64,000 bases of DNA, taken from positions 131,824 to 195,823 of the forward strand of contig NZ_CYGX02000047.1 of NCBI RefSeq assembly GCF_900019265.1, in the 5' to 3' direction. This document shows, piece after piece, positions 8,699 through 17,881 of this stretch; position 1 is the first letter of the stretch, and each line of letters starts with the position of its first letter. Both the position numbers and the translations under genes were made by a program. A model generated the notes under the pieces. It had not been told where the DNA came from, ran no database searches, and worked only from the letters and a program-made list of their open reading frames with translations. This DNA comes from Paraburkholderia ribeironis. GTDB taxonomy: Bacteria; Pseudomonadota; Gammaproteobacteria; Burkholderiales; Burkholderiaceae.

Positions 8699-9763
8699 TT
8701 AGCCGGCGCGCGCCGGCTGGGCGGCCGGCTTGACGAGTCCCGCCTGGCAGGCGACGCGCCACAGACCGCGCTCGGTGGCATGCTTCACCAGTTCGACGCG
8801 GGTGCAGCCGAATCGCGCAAGCGCGAGGCGATAACGCTCGCACAGCGCTTCATTGCCGATCAGGCGCAGGCTCTGCGTGGCGAGCGATTCCTGCTGTTGG
8901 GTCAGCACGGCTTCGAGACCGGACAGTTCATGCCCGATCAGCAATCCCGACAAATAGTCGGGCTGCCTGTCGCCCGCGAGTTGTCCGGTGAGACCGAGCG
9001 TGCGCGCGCTGAATATGGTCGCGAGCATGCCCGCCTGGCCCTTTTCCCGGGCGATGTTCACGCCGTGCAAAAACGCTTCGGTGTCCGGACGATCTGGCGT
9101 GACCATCGTGCGGCCGAGAATCGTATGCTTGCGCAATGCGGCGAACACTTCGCCGGTCATGAAAGTGTGAAAACGCTCGATGCGGCCCGCCTGCACGACC
9201 GCCCACTTCGCGTGTGTGCCAGGCAGGCCGATCAAGGCGCGCTGGCCGCTTGCGGCAGTCTTCGCGGCGCTCGCGTCCTCGCTGAGCGCGCCGACGATCT
9301 GCGTTTCTTCGCCGCGCATCACGTTGGGCAATTCGCCCCGTTGCAGCACACCCGGCACGATATGCAGCGTCGCACCGCTCGCGGCCTGCACGCGGACGAT
9401 GCCAGCCACCAGCGCATCGGCGTTCGCCGGCGCGTCGACATACGGCGCCTCGAGCCACCCTTGCGCGCTGCCGACCATGCCCGCCGCGATCACCGGCACG
9501 CCGCTCGCCTGTTCGAGCCACGCGCCGCACGCGTCGTCGAAGGCGGCGTCGAAGCCGCCCTGCTCCGCGCTGCGCGGCAGATTCATGATGCCGGCCGTGG
9601 AGGCGCGCGTGGCCAGCACATGGCCATCGGCGTCGTACAGATACGCGCGTAGCGACGTCGTGCCCCAGTCGAGCGCGATCAGCGCGGCATGCGCGAAACC
9701 CGCGTCAGCGACGCCTGCGGCCACGCGACTGCCGGCCGGTATGGAAGAGCCCGCGTGTTTCAT
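8699..9763 (-). CDS. dgoK: 2-dehydro-3-deoxygalactonokinase
   Basis: 354 residues. DgoK phosphorylates 2-keto-3-deoxygalactonate with ATP, giving the substrate of the adjacent DgoA. The N-terminal phosphate-binding motif is visible as ALDWGTTSLRAYLYD, then GIMN, AAGMVGSAQGW, a GLPGTHAKWAVV segment (second ATPase motif of the family) and a late FSARTLGL region. It carries roughly 35 extra N-terminal residues rich in Ala/Gly before the motif compared with the E. coli enzyme. The ATG at 9763 overlaps the IclR gene stop (ATGA) with CAGGAT about eight bases upstream. Confidence 0.92.
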   Translation of the reverse strand: MKHAGSSIPAGSRVAAGVADAGFAHAALIALDWGTTSLRAYLYDADGHVLATRASTAGIMNLPRSAEQGGFDAAFDDACGAWLEQASGVPVIAAGMVGSAQGWLEAPYVDAPANADALVAGIVRVQAASGATLHIVPGVLQRGELPNVMRGEETQIVGALSEDASAAKTAASGQRALIGLPGTHAKWAVVQAGRIERFHTFMTGEVFAALRKHTILGRTMVTPDRPDTEAFLHGVNIAREKGQAGMLATIFSARTLGLTGQLAGDRQPDYLSGLLIGHELSGLEAVLTQQQESLATQSLRLIGNEALCERYRLALARFGCTRVELVKHATERGLWRVACQAGLVKPAAQPARAG

Positions 9764-10716
9764 CGTTTGATCCTGCGGGCTGTCGGTTGCGGAGCGCGCC
9801 AACCGAGTTCTTCGGAGATCGCACGCGCTTCACGCTGCAGGACCGGAATCAGTTCGTCCATGCGTTCGAGCGGCATGTACGGAATCGTGCTCGCAACCGA
9901 CAGCGCCGCCACCACCGCGCCCGACGCATCGCGCACCGGTGCCGCGACGCAACGGATCGATACTTCGTTCTCCTCAAGGTCGAACGTGTAGCCGCCGGCC
10001 GCGTAATTAGTCATGCGCTGCATGAAGGTCTGCGCGTCGGGACGGTTATCCGGCTTGAACGTGACGCCGGCGAGCGCGCGCCGCGACGCGTCGAACAGCG
10101 ACTGCCAGACGTCCGGCGTGAGGTCGAGCATCATCGCCTTGCCGATTCCCGTCGACGCCAGCGGCATCCGGTGACCGACACGCGAACGCATTTCGAGGCC
10201 ACGGGTGCCGGGAATCTTGTCGATGTACAGCACGTCGTCGCCATCGCGCACGCCGAGGTGAATCGTGTCGAGCGTCTGCTCGGCCAGCGATTCCAGATGC
10301 GGACGCGCGACCGCGGTGAGCGGCATCTGTTCGAGCGCGATGGTACCGAGTTCGATCAGCTTCGGGCCCAGCAGATAGCCGCCTTGCACCTGACGCAGAT
10401 AACGCGCCTGCACGAGGCTGCTGACCAGCCGATGCGTGGTGCTGCGCGTCGTGCCGAGCGCGGCGCCGAAGGTGCGCAGATCGCGCACGCCGGCCGCCGC
10501 GGCTTCGAGAATCGCCAGACCGCGCAACAGCGTTTGCGTGCCGGCTTGTTGCGGCGTGACGTCCAGTAGCGTGCCAGGTAACGCGATGGCGTCCGCGACG
10601 GCCGGTTGAGCGCCGGCACGCGGCGCATTGGCGACGGACGCCTCGTGCGGCGCGGCGCCGCTCGCGTGATCGGCTTTGGACTCGCTTGCGGCGTGATTGG
10701 GCATCGCTTTGTTCAT
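9760..10716 (-). CDS. IclR-family transcriptional regulator of the sugar operon
   Basis: About 318 residues. A winged helix-turn-helix of IclR type (LLRGLAILEAA, LGTTRSTTHRLVSSLVQARYL) precedes a GAF-like effector domain with DDVLYIDKI, ASTGIGKAMM and a SIRCVAAPVRDASG segment. About 55 Ala-rich residues lie ahead of the DNA-binding domain. No strong ribosome-binding site marks the start: the ATG at 10716 is my choice, with 10704 and a GTG at 10749 possible. It is the first gene of the operon and overlaps dgoK, so it is probably autoregulated and controls the nine genes behind it in response to galactose-derived acid or a similar effector. Confidence 0.87.
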   Translation of the reverse strand: MNKAMPNHAASESKADHASGAAPHEASVANAPRAGAQPAVADAIALPGTLLDVTPQQAGTQTLLRGLAILEAAAAGVRDLRTFGAALGTTRSTTHRLVSSLVQARYLRQVQGGYLLGPKLIELGTIALEQMPLTAVARPHLESLAEQTLDTIHLGVRDGDDVLYIDKIPGTRGLEMRSRVGHRMPLASTGIGKAMMLDLTPDVWQSLFDASRRALAGVTFKPDNRPDAQTFMQRMTNYAAGGYTFDLEENEVSIRCVAAPVRDASGAVVAALSVASTIPYMPLERMDELIPVLQREARAISEELGWRAPQPTARRIKR

Positions 10717-10921
10717 GGCGATTGGCTTTCGGGTGGTTTTTGCGCTCACCGCGCGGGGCCGGAGGAAAGGCCTTGAGCGCTCACGATGCTGCGGGCGCGG
10801 GGATGCTGCCTTTGGCTAGTCGGCATGATCTGGCTGTGTCTCCGGTTTTTTTGCTGTCGCTGTTCGTTTGCGCGGTCAGACTGCCCAAGGGCTTTCTGGC
10901 TCACGTTGCGCGTTGGATTGG

Positions 10922-10973
10922 ATTGTAGGGCGATTTTTGAGAAATCTCCAATATGTGAATGTTTGATTCATAT
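10922..10973 (-). promoter_or_regulatory. Probable promoter and operator of the sugar operon
   Basis: On the minus strand TTGGAG (10946-10951) and TACAAT (10922-10927) are separated by 18 bases, a reasonable sigma-70 promoter about 200 bases ahead of the IclR start. Directly upstream is a palindrome, TGAAT-N5-ATTCA (10956-10970), extendable with one mismatch to 10953-10973, a good size and place for an IclR-type site. The rest of the 10717-11149 gap holds no gene, only this site and a terminator for the next operon. Confidence 0.5.
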
Positions 10974-11077
10974 AGTGGGATTTTCTCGCTTGTTGGGACA
11001 TCTTGCGGTCGCGGATGAAATGGGCACGTCGTCACGCCCGCGCTCGATTTCGCTGCGCTGTGGCGCGGACGCCGTGC

Positions 11078-11102
11078 AAAAAAGCCCGCACGAGGCGGGC
11101 TT
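11078..11102 (-). terminator. Rho-independent terminator of the tcu operon
   Basis: Read on the minus strand, AAGCCCGC-CTCGT-GCGGGCTT forms a strong GC-rich stem followed by a T-run, 48 bases past the tcuC stop codon. Confidence 0.85.
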
Positions 11103-11149
11103 GATTCAGTTGCCGACTTGCATCAGCGTTTGGGCAGCTATGTCTCCAA

Positions 11150-12463
11150 CTACATCGCTAACCGCTCCGCCACATCCCTGCGACGATACAGAACCAACGT
11201 CGCCACCAGCCCACACACGGCGGCAAAACTCAGCCAGTAGCCAGGCGCGGCCTTGTCGCCCGTCGTCTGGATCAGATAGGTCGACACCGCCGGCGTGAAG
11301 CCGCCGAATATCGCCGTCGCAAGGCTGAACGCGAGCGAGAAGCCGGCCACGCGAACGTTCTCCGGCATCACTTCGGTGAGTGCCGCGACCATCGCGCCGT
11401 TGTACATGCCGAAGAAGAACGACAGCCACAGCAGCACGATCAACATCCGGCCGAAGCTCGGCGACGTCGCCAGCCACCCGAGCGCCGGATACGCGGTCAA
11501 GATCGCCAGCACGGTAATGGCGATCAGGATCGGCCGGCGTCCGATGCGATCCGACAGCGCGCCGCCAACCGGCAGCCAGAAGAAATTGCCAATGCCGACG
11601 CAGAGCGTGACGATCAGACTGTCCGCGGTCGTGAGCTTCAGCACGGTCTTGCCGAAGGTCGGCGTGTAGACGGTAATCAGATAGAACGTCGTGGTGGTCA
11701 TCGCGACGAGCAGCATGCCGGCGAACACGACCTTCCAGTTCTGCAACAGCGTGCTGAACACTTCGCGCGGCTGCGGGCGATGTCGTTGCGCCTTGAACGC
11801 CGCGGTTTCCTCCAGCGAACGACGCAGTGCGAACAGCAACGGCACGATCGCGCAACCGATAAAGAACGGAATGCGCCAGCCCCATGCGCCGATCGTCTCG
11901 GGTGTCATCCAGTGATTGAGCGCGTAGCCGAGCGCCGCCGCGATGACGATCGCGACCTGCTGACTGGCCGATTGCCAGCTCGTATAGAAACCCTTGCGGC
12001 CCGGCGTGGCGATTTCGGCGAGATAGACGGACACGCCGCCGAGTTCGGCGCCGGCGGAAAAGCCCTGCAACAGCCGCCCCAGCAGCACGAGAGCCGGCGC
12101 CAGCAAACCGATCGATGCGTAACCCGGCACACAGCCGATCAGTATGGTGCCGCTGGCCATGATCGAGAGCGTCACGATCAGGCCTTTGCGACGCCCCACC
12201 TGGTCGATGTACGCGCCGAGGAAAATGGCGCCGAGCGGCCGCATCAGGAACCCGGCGCCAAACACCGCGAACGTGAGCATCAGCGAGGCGAATTCACTGT
12301 TGGTCGGGAAAAATACCTTCGAAATATATGGCGCGTAAAAGCCGAACAGAAAGAAGTCGAACTGCTCCAGAAAGTTGCCGCTGGTCACGCGCAATACCGC
12401 GCCGAATGTCGACACCCGGCGCGCGGCCGTGTCCGTCGCGGTGGTGCTCGAGGGGTTCATCAT
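11150..12463 (-). CDS. tcuC: Tricarballylate/citrate proton symporter (MFS, MHS family)
   Basis: 437 residues, 12 predicted membrane spans, major facilitator superfamily. The cytoplasmic loop 2-3 motif [13 protein letters not shown] and its second-half counterpart [13 protein letters not shown] are present. The N-terminal [16 protein letters not shown] and a [15 protein letters not shown] segment are typical of the metabolite:H+ symporter group that includes CitA and TcuC. Tandem ATGs lie at 12463/12460; GGAG seven bases upstream of the first decides the start. It is the last gene of tcuR-A-B-C, so import of tricarballylate, or a related tricarboxylate such as citrate, is the expected role. 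Substrate is inferred from the neighbours. Confidence 0.85.
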   Translation of the reverse strand: MMNPSSTTATDTAARRVSTFGAVLRVTSGNFLEQFDFFLFGFYAPYISKVFFPTNSEFASLMLTFAVFGAGFLMRPLGAIFLGAYIDQVGRRKGLIVTLSIMASGTILIGCVPGYASIGLLAPALVLLGRLLQGFSAGAELGGVSVYLAEIATPGRKGFYTSWQSASQQVAIVIAAALGYALNHWMTPETIGAWGWRIPFFIGCAIVPLLFALRRSLEETAAFKAQRHRPQPREVFSTLLQNWKVVFAGMLLVAMTTTTFYLITVYTPTFGKTVLKLTTADSLIVTLCVGIGNFFWLPVGGALSDRIGRRPILIAITVLAILTAYPALGWLATSPSFGRMLIVLLWLSFFFGMYNGAMVAALTEVMPENVRVAGFSLAFSLATAIFGGFTPAVSTYLIQTTGDKAAPGYWLSFAAVCGLVATLVLYRRRDVAERLAM

Positions 12464-12501
12464 CAAAGTCTCCGTTGTTGTTGCTGTCGACGCTGGCGTG
12501 C

Positions 12502-13725
12502 TCAGTCGGAGCCCGTTTGCAGACCACCACCTCGCCGTTTTTCGATCGCCGATTTGAGCAGCGCCGCGCTGCGGTATATACCGTGGGCGAACTTGCCATA
12601 GGGTAGCGTCGCGAATAGCGCGATCACCACGCCCAGGTGTGTGGCGAGCAATGCGGGCATAGCCGCCGTGTCGCGGCATAGCAAAAGCGCGAGGCCGGTG
12701 GCGCTGGTCAGCAGCAGCAACGCGATGAATCCGCGATCCATCGGACGCTGCGCGCTGTCGCCGCTTTCAGGGTTGCGTCGCAGGTTGAGCCACAGCAGGC
12801 CGGCGGGTCCGATCAGCAGACCGACGCCACCCAGCGAGCCCAGCACGACCGGCAGACTGAGAAGCGGATAAGGCGCCTCCTCACCCAGCACGTAGTGATA
12901 GAGCGTCGCGACCGCGGTCGCGGCGAAGCACAGCATGAAGCCGTAGAACGTGAAGTGATGGAAACGCCGGCGCGCGAGCGTGAAGCGGTCGTCCGATTCG
13001 TTGCAGCCGTCGCCGTGTCCCCCATCGAGATACGTGAGCCCCAGTACGTTTTTCGTCGCCTCGACAATCGCGGGCGCCGATGCCGTGCCCGCCGACACAT
13101 CACGCCAGAACCGCGTCACGCCGATGCCCAGCGCCAGCACCGCGAAGCCGAACACCGCGCCGAAAATCGCCGCGAGCAGGTTGTGCGGAAAGATCGCGTA
13201 GAAGCTGGATGCCTGCGCGCCGACGCGAGGGTCGATCAGCGACCCCGTCAGGGCGGTGCCGAGGATCAGGAACAGCGCCAGCCCGGCCGCCAGCGCAAGC
13301 GACACGGTCAACCCGTTGCGTTTATACAGTGCGCCCAACGCAGGCGGCCACGCGTACTCGGTGTAGGTGTCGAGCCGGACTTTCGCCATCGCCTGCGGCA
13401 CGTTGACCGCGAATTCGTGAGGCGGGGCGTACTGGCACGCGTGATAGCACGCCCCGCAGTTATGACAGAGGTTGGCCAGATAGTTGACGTCGGCCTTGCC
13501 GAATTCGAGCCGGCGCGTCATCGCCGGGAACACCGCACAGAACCCTTCGCAGTAGCGACACGCGTTGCAGATCTGCATCTGGCGCGCGACTTCCGTCTCG
13601 TTGCCGGTGAGCGGCAAAACCCGGATCACCCTCGTCTGTGGATCACGCGCAGAAGGATGGCCGGCATGGCCAGGCGAGTCGGCCAATTGCTGCGCTTCAC
13701 GCGCAAGCGCTTCAATTTTCTGCAC
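12502..13725 (-). CDS. tcuB: Tricarballylate utilisation electron-transfer protein TcuB (CitB)
   Basis: 407 residues. The N-terminal third holds two cysteine clusters, [11 protein letters not shown] and [11 protein letters not shown], expected to bind iron-sulfur clusters. The rest has about six hydrophobic spans with His residues suited to haem. In Salmonella, TcuB passes electrons from the reduced flavin of TcuA to the membrane quinone pool. The start is a GTG at 13725 with AGGAG about six bases upstream, and it overlaps the end of tcuA by 14 bases. Length and cysteine spacing fit the family; no oddity seen. Confidence 0.9.
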   Translation of the reverse strand: MQKIEALAREAQQLADSPGHAGHPSARDPQTRVIRVLPLTGNETEVARQMQICNACRYCEGFCAVFPAMTRRLEFGKADVNYLANLCHNCGACYHACQYAPPHEFAVNVPQAMAKVRLDTYTEYAWPPALGALYKRNGLTVSLALAAGLALFLILGTALTGSLIDPRVGAQASSFYAIFPHNLLAAIFGAVFGFAVLALGIGVTRFWRDVSAGTASAPAIVEATKNVLGLTYLDGGHGDGCNESDDRFTLARRRFHHFTFYGFMLCFAATAVATLYHYVLGEEAPYPLLSLPVVLGSLGGVGLLIGPAGLLWLNLRRNPESGDSAQRPMDRGFIALLLLTSATGLALLLCRDTAAMPALLATHLGVVIALFATLPYGKFAHGIYRSAALLKSAIEKRRGGGLQTGSD

Positions 13726-15139
13726 TTAACACTCCTGATGATTCGCATGCGCTCTGTGCCACCCGTGCCGCCTGCGCGGCCTGCGTGCCGGCGATGCGCC
13801 CGAACGCGGTGCCGATCGACATGCCGACGCCCGCCGTATAACCTTTACCGAGTACGTTGCCGGCCATCATCTCGCCGGCCACAAAGAGGTTGTCGCTCGG
13901 CTTGCCGCCGAAATGCACCTGAGCCCGGTCGTTGACCTTGAGGCCGAGGTAAGTGAACGTGATCCCGGGTTTGAGCGCGTAGCCATAGAACGGCGGCGTG
14001 TCGATCGGCCGGGCCCAATGGGTCTTGGCGGGCACGAGCTGCTCGGTATGACAGTCGTCGAGCGTCGTATGGTCGAACGTGCCGACCCGGCACGCGGCGT
14101 TGTACGCGGTGATCGTTTGCACGAAGGCCGCTTCCGGCAGACCAAGCCCGCGGGCCAGCCCCTCGAGCGTGTCGGCTTTTTCGCCGGGAAACACCGGCGG
14201 CATGAAGCGGCCGATCGCCTTGGCGTCGATGATCGAGTAGCCGGTCTGGCCGGGTTGCTGCGCGACGAGGCGTCCCCAGATCGCGTAACGCTTCGGCCAG
14301 AAGTCTTCGCCTTCGTCGTAGAACCGTTCGGCGTCGCGGTTGACGACCACCCCCAGCGACACGCAGTCGATCCGGGTGCAGATGCCGCCGTCGTAGAGCG
14401 GCGCACGTGCGTCGATCGCCACGCAATGCGATTGCGACGGGTCGCCGATCGCATCCGCACCCGCGTCGATCATGTACTTCAGCAACACCCCTTTGTTAAA
14501 GCGCGTGCCGCGGATCAGAAAGTTATCCGCCGGCCATTCGCCGCGTTCATTCTGCCCCCAGGCCTCGCGCAACCATTCGCGGTTGGATTCGAACCCGCCC
14601 GCCGCCAGCACGCAGGCGCGCGCCTCGAAACGCCGCGTGGCGCTTTTCGCCGCGACGAAGCGGCCGTCGTCGAGCTCGATTTCTTCGATGGGGGTGTCGT
14701 ACAGAATCTGCACGCCGAGCGCTTCGGCGCTGCGATAGTACGCATTGACGAGCGCCTTGCCGCCGCCCATGAAAAACGCGTTGGTGCGGGCTACATGCAA
14801 CGCGCCGGACAGCGGTGGCTGGAACCGCACACCGTGCCTGCGCATCCACGGCCGGCAGTTCGACGACGCACGGATCACGAGACGCGCGAGGTGCTCGTCC
14901 GTGATGCCGCCCGTCACTTTCAGCAGATCGCGCCAGTATTCTTCCTCTGGATACGCGTCGACGAGCACGTCTTGCGGTGCATCGTGCATGCAGCGCAGAT
15001 TACGTGTGTGTTGTGAGTTGCCGCCGCGCCATTCGCGCGGGGCCGATTCGATCAGCAATACCGACGCGCCAGCCTCGCGCGCCATCAGCGCGGCGCACAG
15101 CGCGGCATTGCCTCCTCCGATTATGAGAACGTCGACCAT
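13712..15139 (-). CDS. tcuA: FAD-dependent tricarballylate dehydrogenase
   Basis: 475 residues, fumarate reductase/succinate dehydrogenase flavoprotein fold. The dinucleotide-binding motif is at the extreme N terminus ([12 protein letters not shown]) followed by [29 protein letters not shown] lies in the middle and the C-terminal FAD-binding part includes [20 protein letters not shown]. In Salmonella the enzyme oxidises tricarballylate to cis-aconitate, which then enters the citric acid cycle. The ATG at 15139 has AGGAGG about eight bases upstream; that site lies in a small potential stem-loop. It precedes tcuB with overlap. Confidence 0.91.
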   Translation of the reverse strand: MVDVLIIGGGNAALCAALMAREAGASVLLIESAPREWRGGNSQHTRNLRCMHDAPQDVLVDAYPEEEYWRDLLKVTGGITDEHLARLVIRASSNCRPWMRRHGVRFQPPLSGALHVARTNAFFMGGGKALVNAYYRSAEALGVQILYDTPIEEIELDDGRFVAAKSATRRFEARACVLAAGGFESNREWLREAWGQNERGEWPADNFLIRGTRFNKGVLLKYMIDAGADAIGDPSQSHCVAIDARAPLYDGGICTRIDCVSLGVVVNRDAERFYDEGEDFWPKRYAIWGRLVAQQPGQTGYSIIDAKAIGRFMPPVFPGEKADTLEGLARGLGLPEAAFVQTITAYNAACRVGTFDHTTLDDCHTEQLVPAKTHWARPIDTPPFYGYALKPGITFTYLGLKVNDRAQVHFGGKPSDNLFVAGEMMAGNVLGKGYTAGVGMSIGTAFGRIAGTQAAQAARVAQSACESSGVLSAEN

Positions 15140-15144
15140 CTAGC

Positions 15145-15163
15145 TTGCCTCCTGTCGAGGCAA
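15145..15163 (-). promoter_or_regulatory. Stem-loop enclosing the tcuA ribosome-binding site
   Basis: TTGCCT (15145-15150) and AGGCAA (15158-15163) are perfect complements around a seven-base loop. On the tcuA transcript the arms and loop contain the AGGAGG ribosome-binding sequence. The stem is only six pairs, so regulation by occlusion is possible but unproven. Confidence 0.35.
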
Positions 15164-15212
15164 ACTGTAGTCAGCGACGGCGCATGCCGCCATCAGCAAA
15201 CCGGCTAGAGGT

Positions 15213-15229
15213 CTTCAGTTTTCGTGAAG
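15213..15229. promoter_or_regulatory. Candidate TcuR (LysR-type) operator
   Basis: A perfect palindrome CTTCA-N7-TGAAG lies in the 105-base gap between tcuR and tcuA. It has the T-N11-A form typical of LysR-type regulator sites and sits about 75-90 bases ahead of the tcuA start. Confidence 0.5.
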
Positions 15230-15244
15230 GTGCGACCTATCCGA

Positions 15245-16165
15245 CTATCTGAGTTTGGCGCCGGGCCAGCGGCCCTCGCGCACCAGCGTGCGGGCGACGT
15301 CGGCGAGCACGACGCGCGCCGCCAGCGCGGCCGGGGATAGTTCGTCATCGGACACGCTGACCAGCAGGTTCGCCCGCACGGCATCGGCATCGGCGATGCG
15401 ACTGCTGGCGAGCGCAGCGTTCTCGGAACGAGCGAGCGCCGCACCCGGCTGGATGGTCGCGCCAAGGCCGCCGCGCACGGCGTCCATCAGCATCGCGAGG
15501 CCATCGGCCTCGGCGGCGAGATGCGGCTCGTACCTGGCTCGTTTGAAAGCCGTGTTCAATTGCGCCCGCAAGCCGTGCGAGCCGCTGGGCAAGATCAGCG
15601 GCAGCTTGCCGAGCTTCGACAGACGCACCTCGCGTCCCGCCGGCATTCCTTCCAGATCGCGCGGACCGATCACGAACAGCCGCTCGTCGAGCAGCGGCAT
15701 CACGCTCCAGCGCTGCGTGGGCGCTTCCTGAAACAGGATCGCCAGGTCGATCGTCCGCGCGCCGAGCATCGACGCCAGATGTCCGGACAGGCTTTCGACC
15801 ATCCGCAAGCGAATCTCCGGGTAGCGTTCGCGCATCGCGCGCATGAACGGCAGGCCGAGCACGCCCGTGGTGCTGGGCGCCAGTCCGACGCTGACGTGTC
15901 CCGCGAGTCGCGCCTCGCGCGCTGCGAGCGCCGCGTCGTCGATATGGCGCAGCGCCAGTTGCGCCTGGCGCCAGAACGCGAGTCCGGCGTCGGTCGGCAC
16001 GACGCCACTGGACGTGCGCTGCAACAGCCGGGTCGATAGCTCGCTTTCGAGCCGGCCTATCTGCTGGCTCAGTGCGGACGTGACGACACCCAGTTCGAGT
16101 GCCGCCTTACCCATGCTGCCGTGTTCGATTACGCTGATGAAGTACCGCAGCTGCCGCAGTTCCAT
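15245..16165 (-). CDS. tcuR: LysR-family regulator of tricarballylate utilisation
   Basis: 306 residues. The N-terminal helix-turn-helix is classic LysR (MELRQLRYFISVIEHGS, then AALELGVVTSALSQQIGRLE), followed by a two-lobed effector domain with SVGLAPST near residue 93. The start at 16165 gives the canonical LysR N terminus; upstream in-frame ATGs at 16186 and 16225 would add an unusual leader. It lies directly upstream of and in the same direction as tcuA, as in Salmonella tcuRABC, and probably activates tcuABC through the palindrome at 15213-15229. Confidence 0.82.
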   Translation of the reverse strand: MELRQLRYFISVIEHGSMGKAALELGVVTSALSQQIGRLESELSTRLLQRTSSGVVPTDAGLAFWRQAQLALRHIDDAALAAREARLAGHVSVGLAPSTTGVLGLPFMRAMRERYPEIRLRMVESLSGHLASMLGARTIDLAILFQEAPTQRWSVMPLLDERLFVIGPRDLEGMPAGREVRLSKLGKLPLILPSGSHGLRAQLNTAFKRARYEPHLAAEADGLAMLMDAVRGGLGATIQPGAALARSENAALASSRIADADAVRANLLVSVSDDELSPAALAARVVLADVARTLVREGRWPGAKLR

Positions 16166-16221
16166 CGAAGTTTCCCGCGAGGCCATGCACGGGCGAGCGC
16201 GCCGCCCATGCGAATCAATGT

Positions 16222-16944
16222 TCAATCCGGCAATTCAGCCGCGCCCATGCGCCGGGCGATCACCCGAGCCCGTTGCGCCAGATACGCGGACCCCCGGTGT
16301 TCGTCGAAATACCTGGGGCGCGGCAGCATCACGGCTAGGCGTGCCGCCTGCGCGGCGCTCAGCTTGCTCGCCGACGTCTTGTAGTAGTACTGGGCAGCCG
16401 CTTCGGCGCCATACACACCGTTGCCCCACTCGATCGAGTTCAGATAGATCTCGAAGATCCGCTGCTTGTCCATCAGGGTCTCGAGCATCCACGTAATGAT
16501 CAGCTCCTGGCCCTTGCGGATGTAACTCTTCTCACGGGACAGAAACAGGTTCCGCGCGAGCTGCTGGGTAATCGTCGAACCGCCTCGAACGACTCTGCCT
16601 CTCGCCTTGTTGCGCTCCCACGCCTGCAGGATGGCGTCGGTCTCGTAGCCTTTGTTGTTGACGAAATTCGCGTCTTCGGACGCGATGATCGCGCGTTTCA
16701 GATTGCGCGAAATCTGGTCGTACGGCACCCACGTACGCTGCAGCGACAGATCCGGCCGATCCTGCGCCAGACGCCACGCATCCGAGCGCATGAACGCGGT
16801 CGAGCGCGGATTGACGTAGTTCCAGATCGCGATCTGCGTGAAGTAAAACGCCTGCGTCGCGAACCACGCGATCACCAGCACGGCACCCAGATACATCATC
16901 CACCGCACCGGACCTGGCCGGCTCGCGCGCCGCGTTGCTGTCAT
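16222..16944 (-). CDS. mtgA: Monofunctional biosynthetic peptidoglycan transglycosylase
   Basis: 240 residues, GT51 family. One N-terminal membrane anchor (about residues 16-37) is followed by the lysozyme-like domain. Its motifs are visible: [11 protein letters not shown] with the catalytic Glu, [28 protein letters not shown], and [20 protein letters not shown]. It polymerises lipid II glycan strands in the periplasm. I prefer the ATG at 16944 with GAGGAT upstream (E. coli MtgA has 242 residues); a GTG at 16974 is possible. It follows aroE by about 50 bases on the same strand, a common betaproteobacterial arrangement. Confidence 0.93.
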   Translation of the reverse strand: MTATRRASRPGPVRWMMYLGAVLVIAWFATQAFYFTQIAIWNYVNPRSTAFMRSDAWRLAQDRPDLSLQRTWVPYDQISRNLKRAIIASEDANFVNNKGYETDAILQAWERNKARGRVVRGGSTITQQLARNLFLSREKSYIRKGQELIITWMLETLMDKQRIFEIYLNSIEWGNGVYGAEAAAQYYYKTSASKLSAAQAARLAVMLPRPRYFDEHRGSAYLAQRARVIARRMGAAELPD

Positions 16945-16993
16945 CGTGCTTCGAATCCTCGAGTCGGTGAGCACCGCTGGATGAGTCGTCGGT

Positions 16994-17881
16994 CTACGCG
17001 TGCGACGGCGCCGTCAGCAGCGCACGCAGTTCGGCCAGCACCGGCGCGCCGTCGGGCCGCACGCCGCGCCACACGTAAAACGATTCGGCGGCCTGTTCGA
17101 CCAGCATGCCGAGACCGTCGGCACCGCGCGCACCGAGCTTGCTCGCGTGCTCCATGAACACCGTCGGATGCGCGCCGTACATCATGTCGTACGCGAGCGT
17201 GCCGCTGCCGAACGCGCGATCGTCGCACTCGGGCAACGACGCGTCCAGGCTGCCCGCCGTCGCGTTGACGATCACGTCGTACTGGCCCGCTTCGATCGCG
17301 CGTATGCTCCCGCCCGTCAGACGGCACGCGGCGTTGCTCGCGGCTGGCGCGAATTGATCGACCAGCGCTTCGGCTTTCGCCGCCGTGCGATTGACGATCG
17401 TCAGCGTATGCGGCGCGCGGTCCAGCATCGGCAGCACCACACCGCGCGCCGCGCCGCCCGCGCCGAGCAGCAGGATACGCGCGCCCTTCAGCGGCACGCC
17501 GAGATTCACTTCGATGTCGCGCACCAGACCGAAGCCGTCCGTGTTGTCGCCATACACGCCATTCGCGTCGATGCGCAACGTGTTCACCGCACCGGCCGCC
17601 GCCGCGCGGGGCGACAACGTGTCGGCGAACGCATGCGCGTCGAGCTTGAACGGCACGGTCACGTTCAGGCCGCGTCCGCCCGCTTCGATGAAGGCGCGCA
17701 CGTGCGGCACGAACGCATCGACCGGCGCGAGCAGGTGGCCGTACTCGACCGGCTCGCCAGTCTGCGCGGCAAAGCGGCCATGAATGAACGGCGACTTGCT
17801 GTGGCCGACCGGATTGCCGATGACCGCATAGCGGTCGCGAGTCTGCTGGGTGCTGGTCGACGTACTGATGAGGGTGCTCAT
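16994..17881 (-). CDS. aroE: Shikimate dehydrogenase
   Basis: 295 residues. It reduces 3-dehydroshikimate to shikimate with NADPH. The substrate-binding [15 protein letters not shown] is near residue 20, the catalytic Lys in NVTVPFK near 80, GDNTDGFG near 113, and the NADP site [11 protein letters not shown] followed by NRTAAKAE (Arg favouring NADPH). The ATG at 17881 overlaps the upstream ribonuclease stop as ATGA, so translation is probably coupled. Another aromatic-pathway gene, aroQ, lies about 6 kb away on the other strand. Confidence 0.96.
   Translation of the reverse strand: MSTLISTSTSTQQTRDRYAVIGNPVGHSKSPFIHGRFAAQTGEPVEYGHLLAPVDAFVPHVRAFIEAGGRGLNVTVPFKLDAHAFADTLSPRAAAAGAVNTLRIDANGVYGDNTDGFGLVRDIEVNLGVPLKGARILLLGAGGAARGVVLPMLDRAPHTLTIVNRTAAKAEALVDQFAPAASNAACRLTGGSIRAIEAGQYDVIVNATAGSLDASLPECDDRAFGSGTLAYDMMYGAHPTVFMEHASKLGARGADGLGMLVEQAAESFYVWRGVRPDGAPVLAELRALLTAPSHA

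Noticed and set aside
16945-16974. Upstream GTG start for mtgA
   Set aside because: It would add ten residues close to the aroE stop; the ATG at 16944 has a better ribosome-binding site and gives the usual length.
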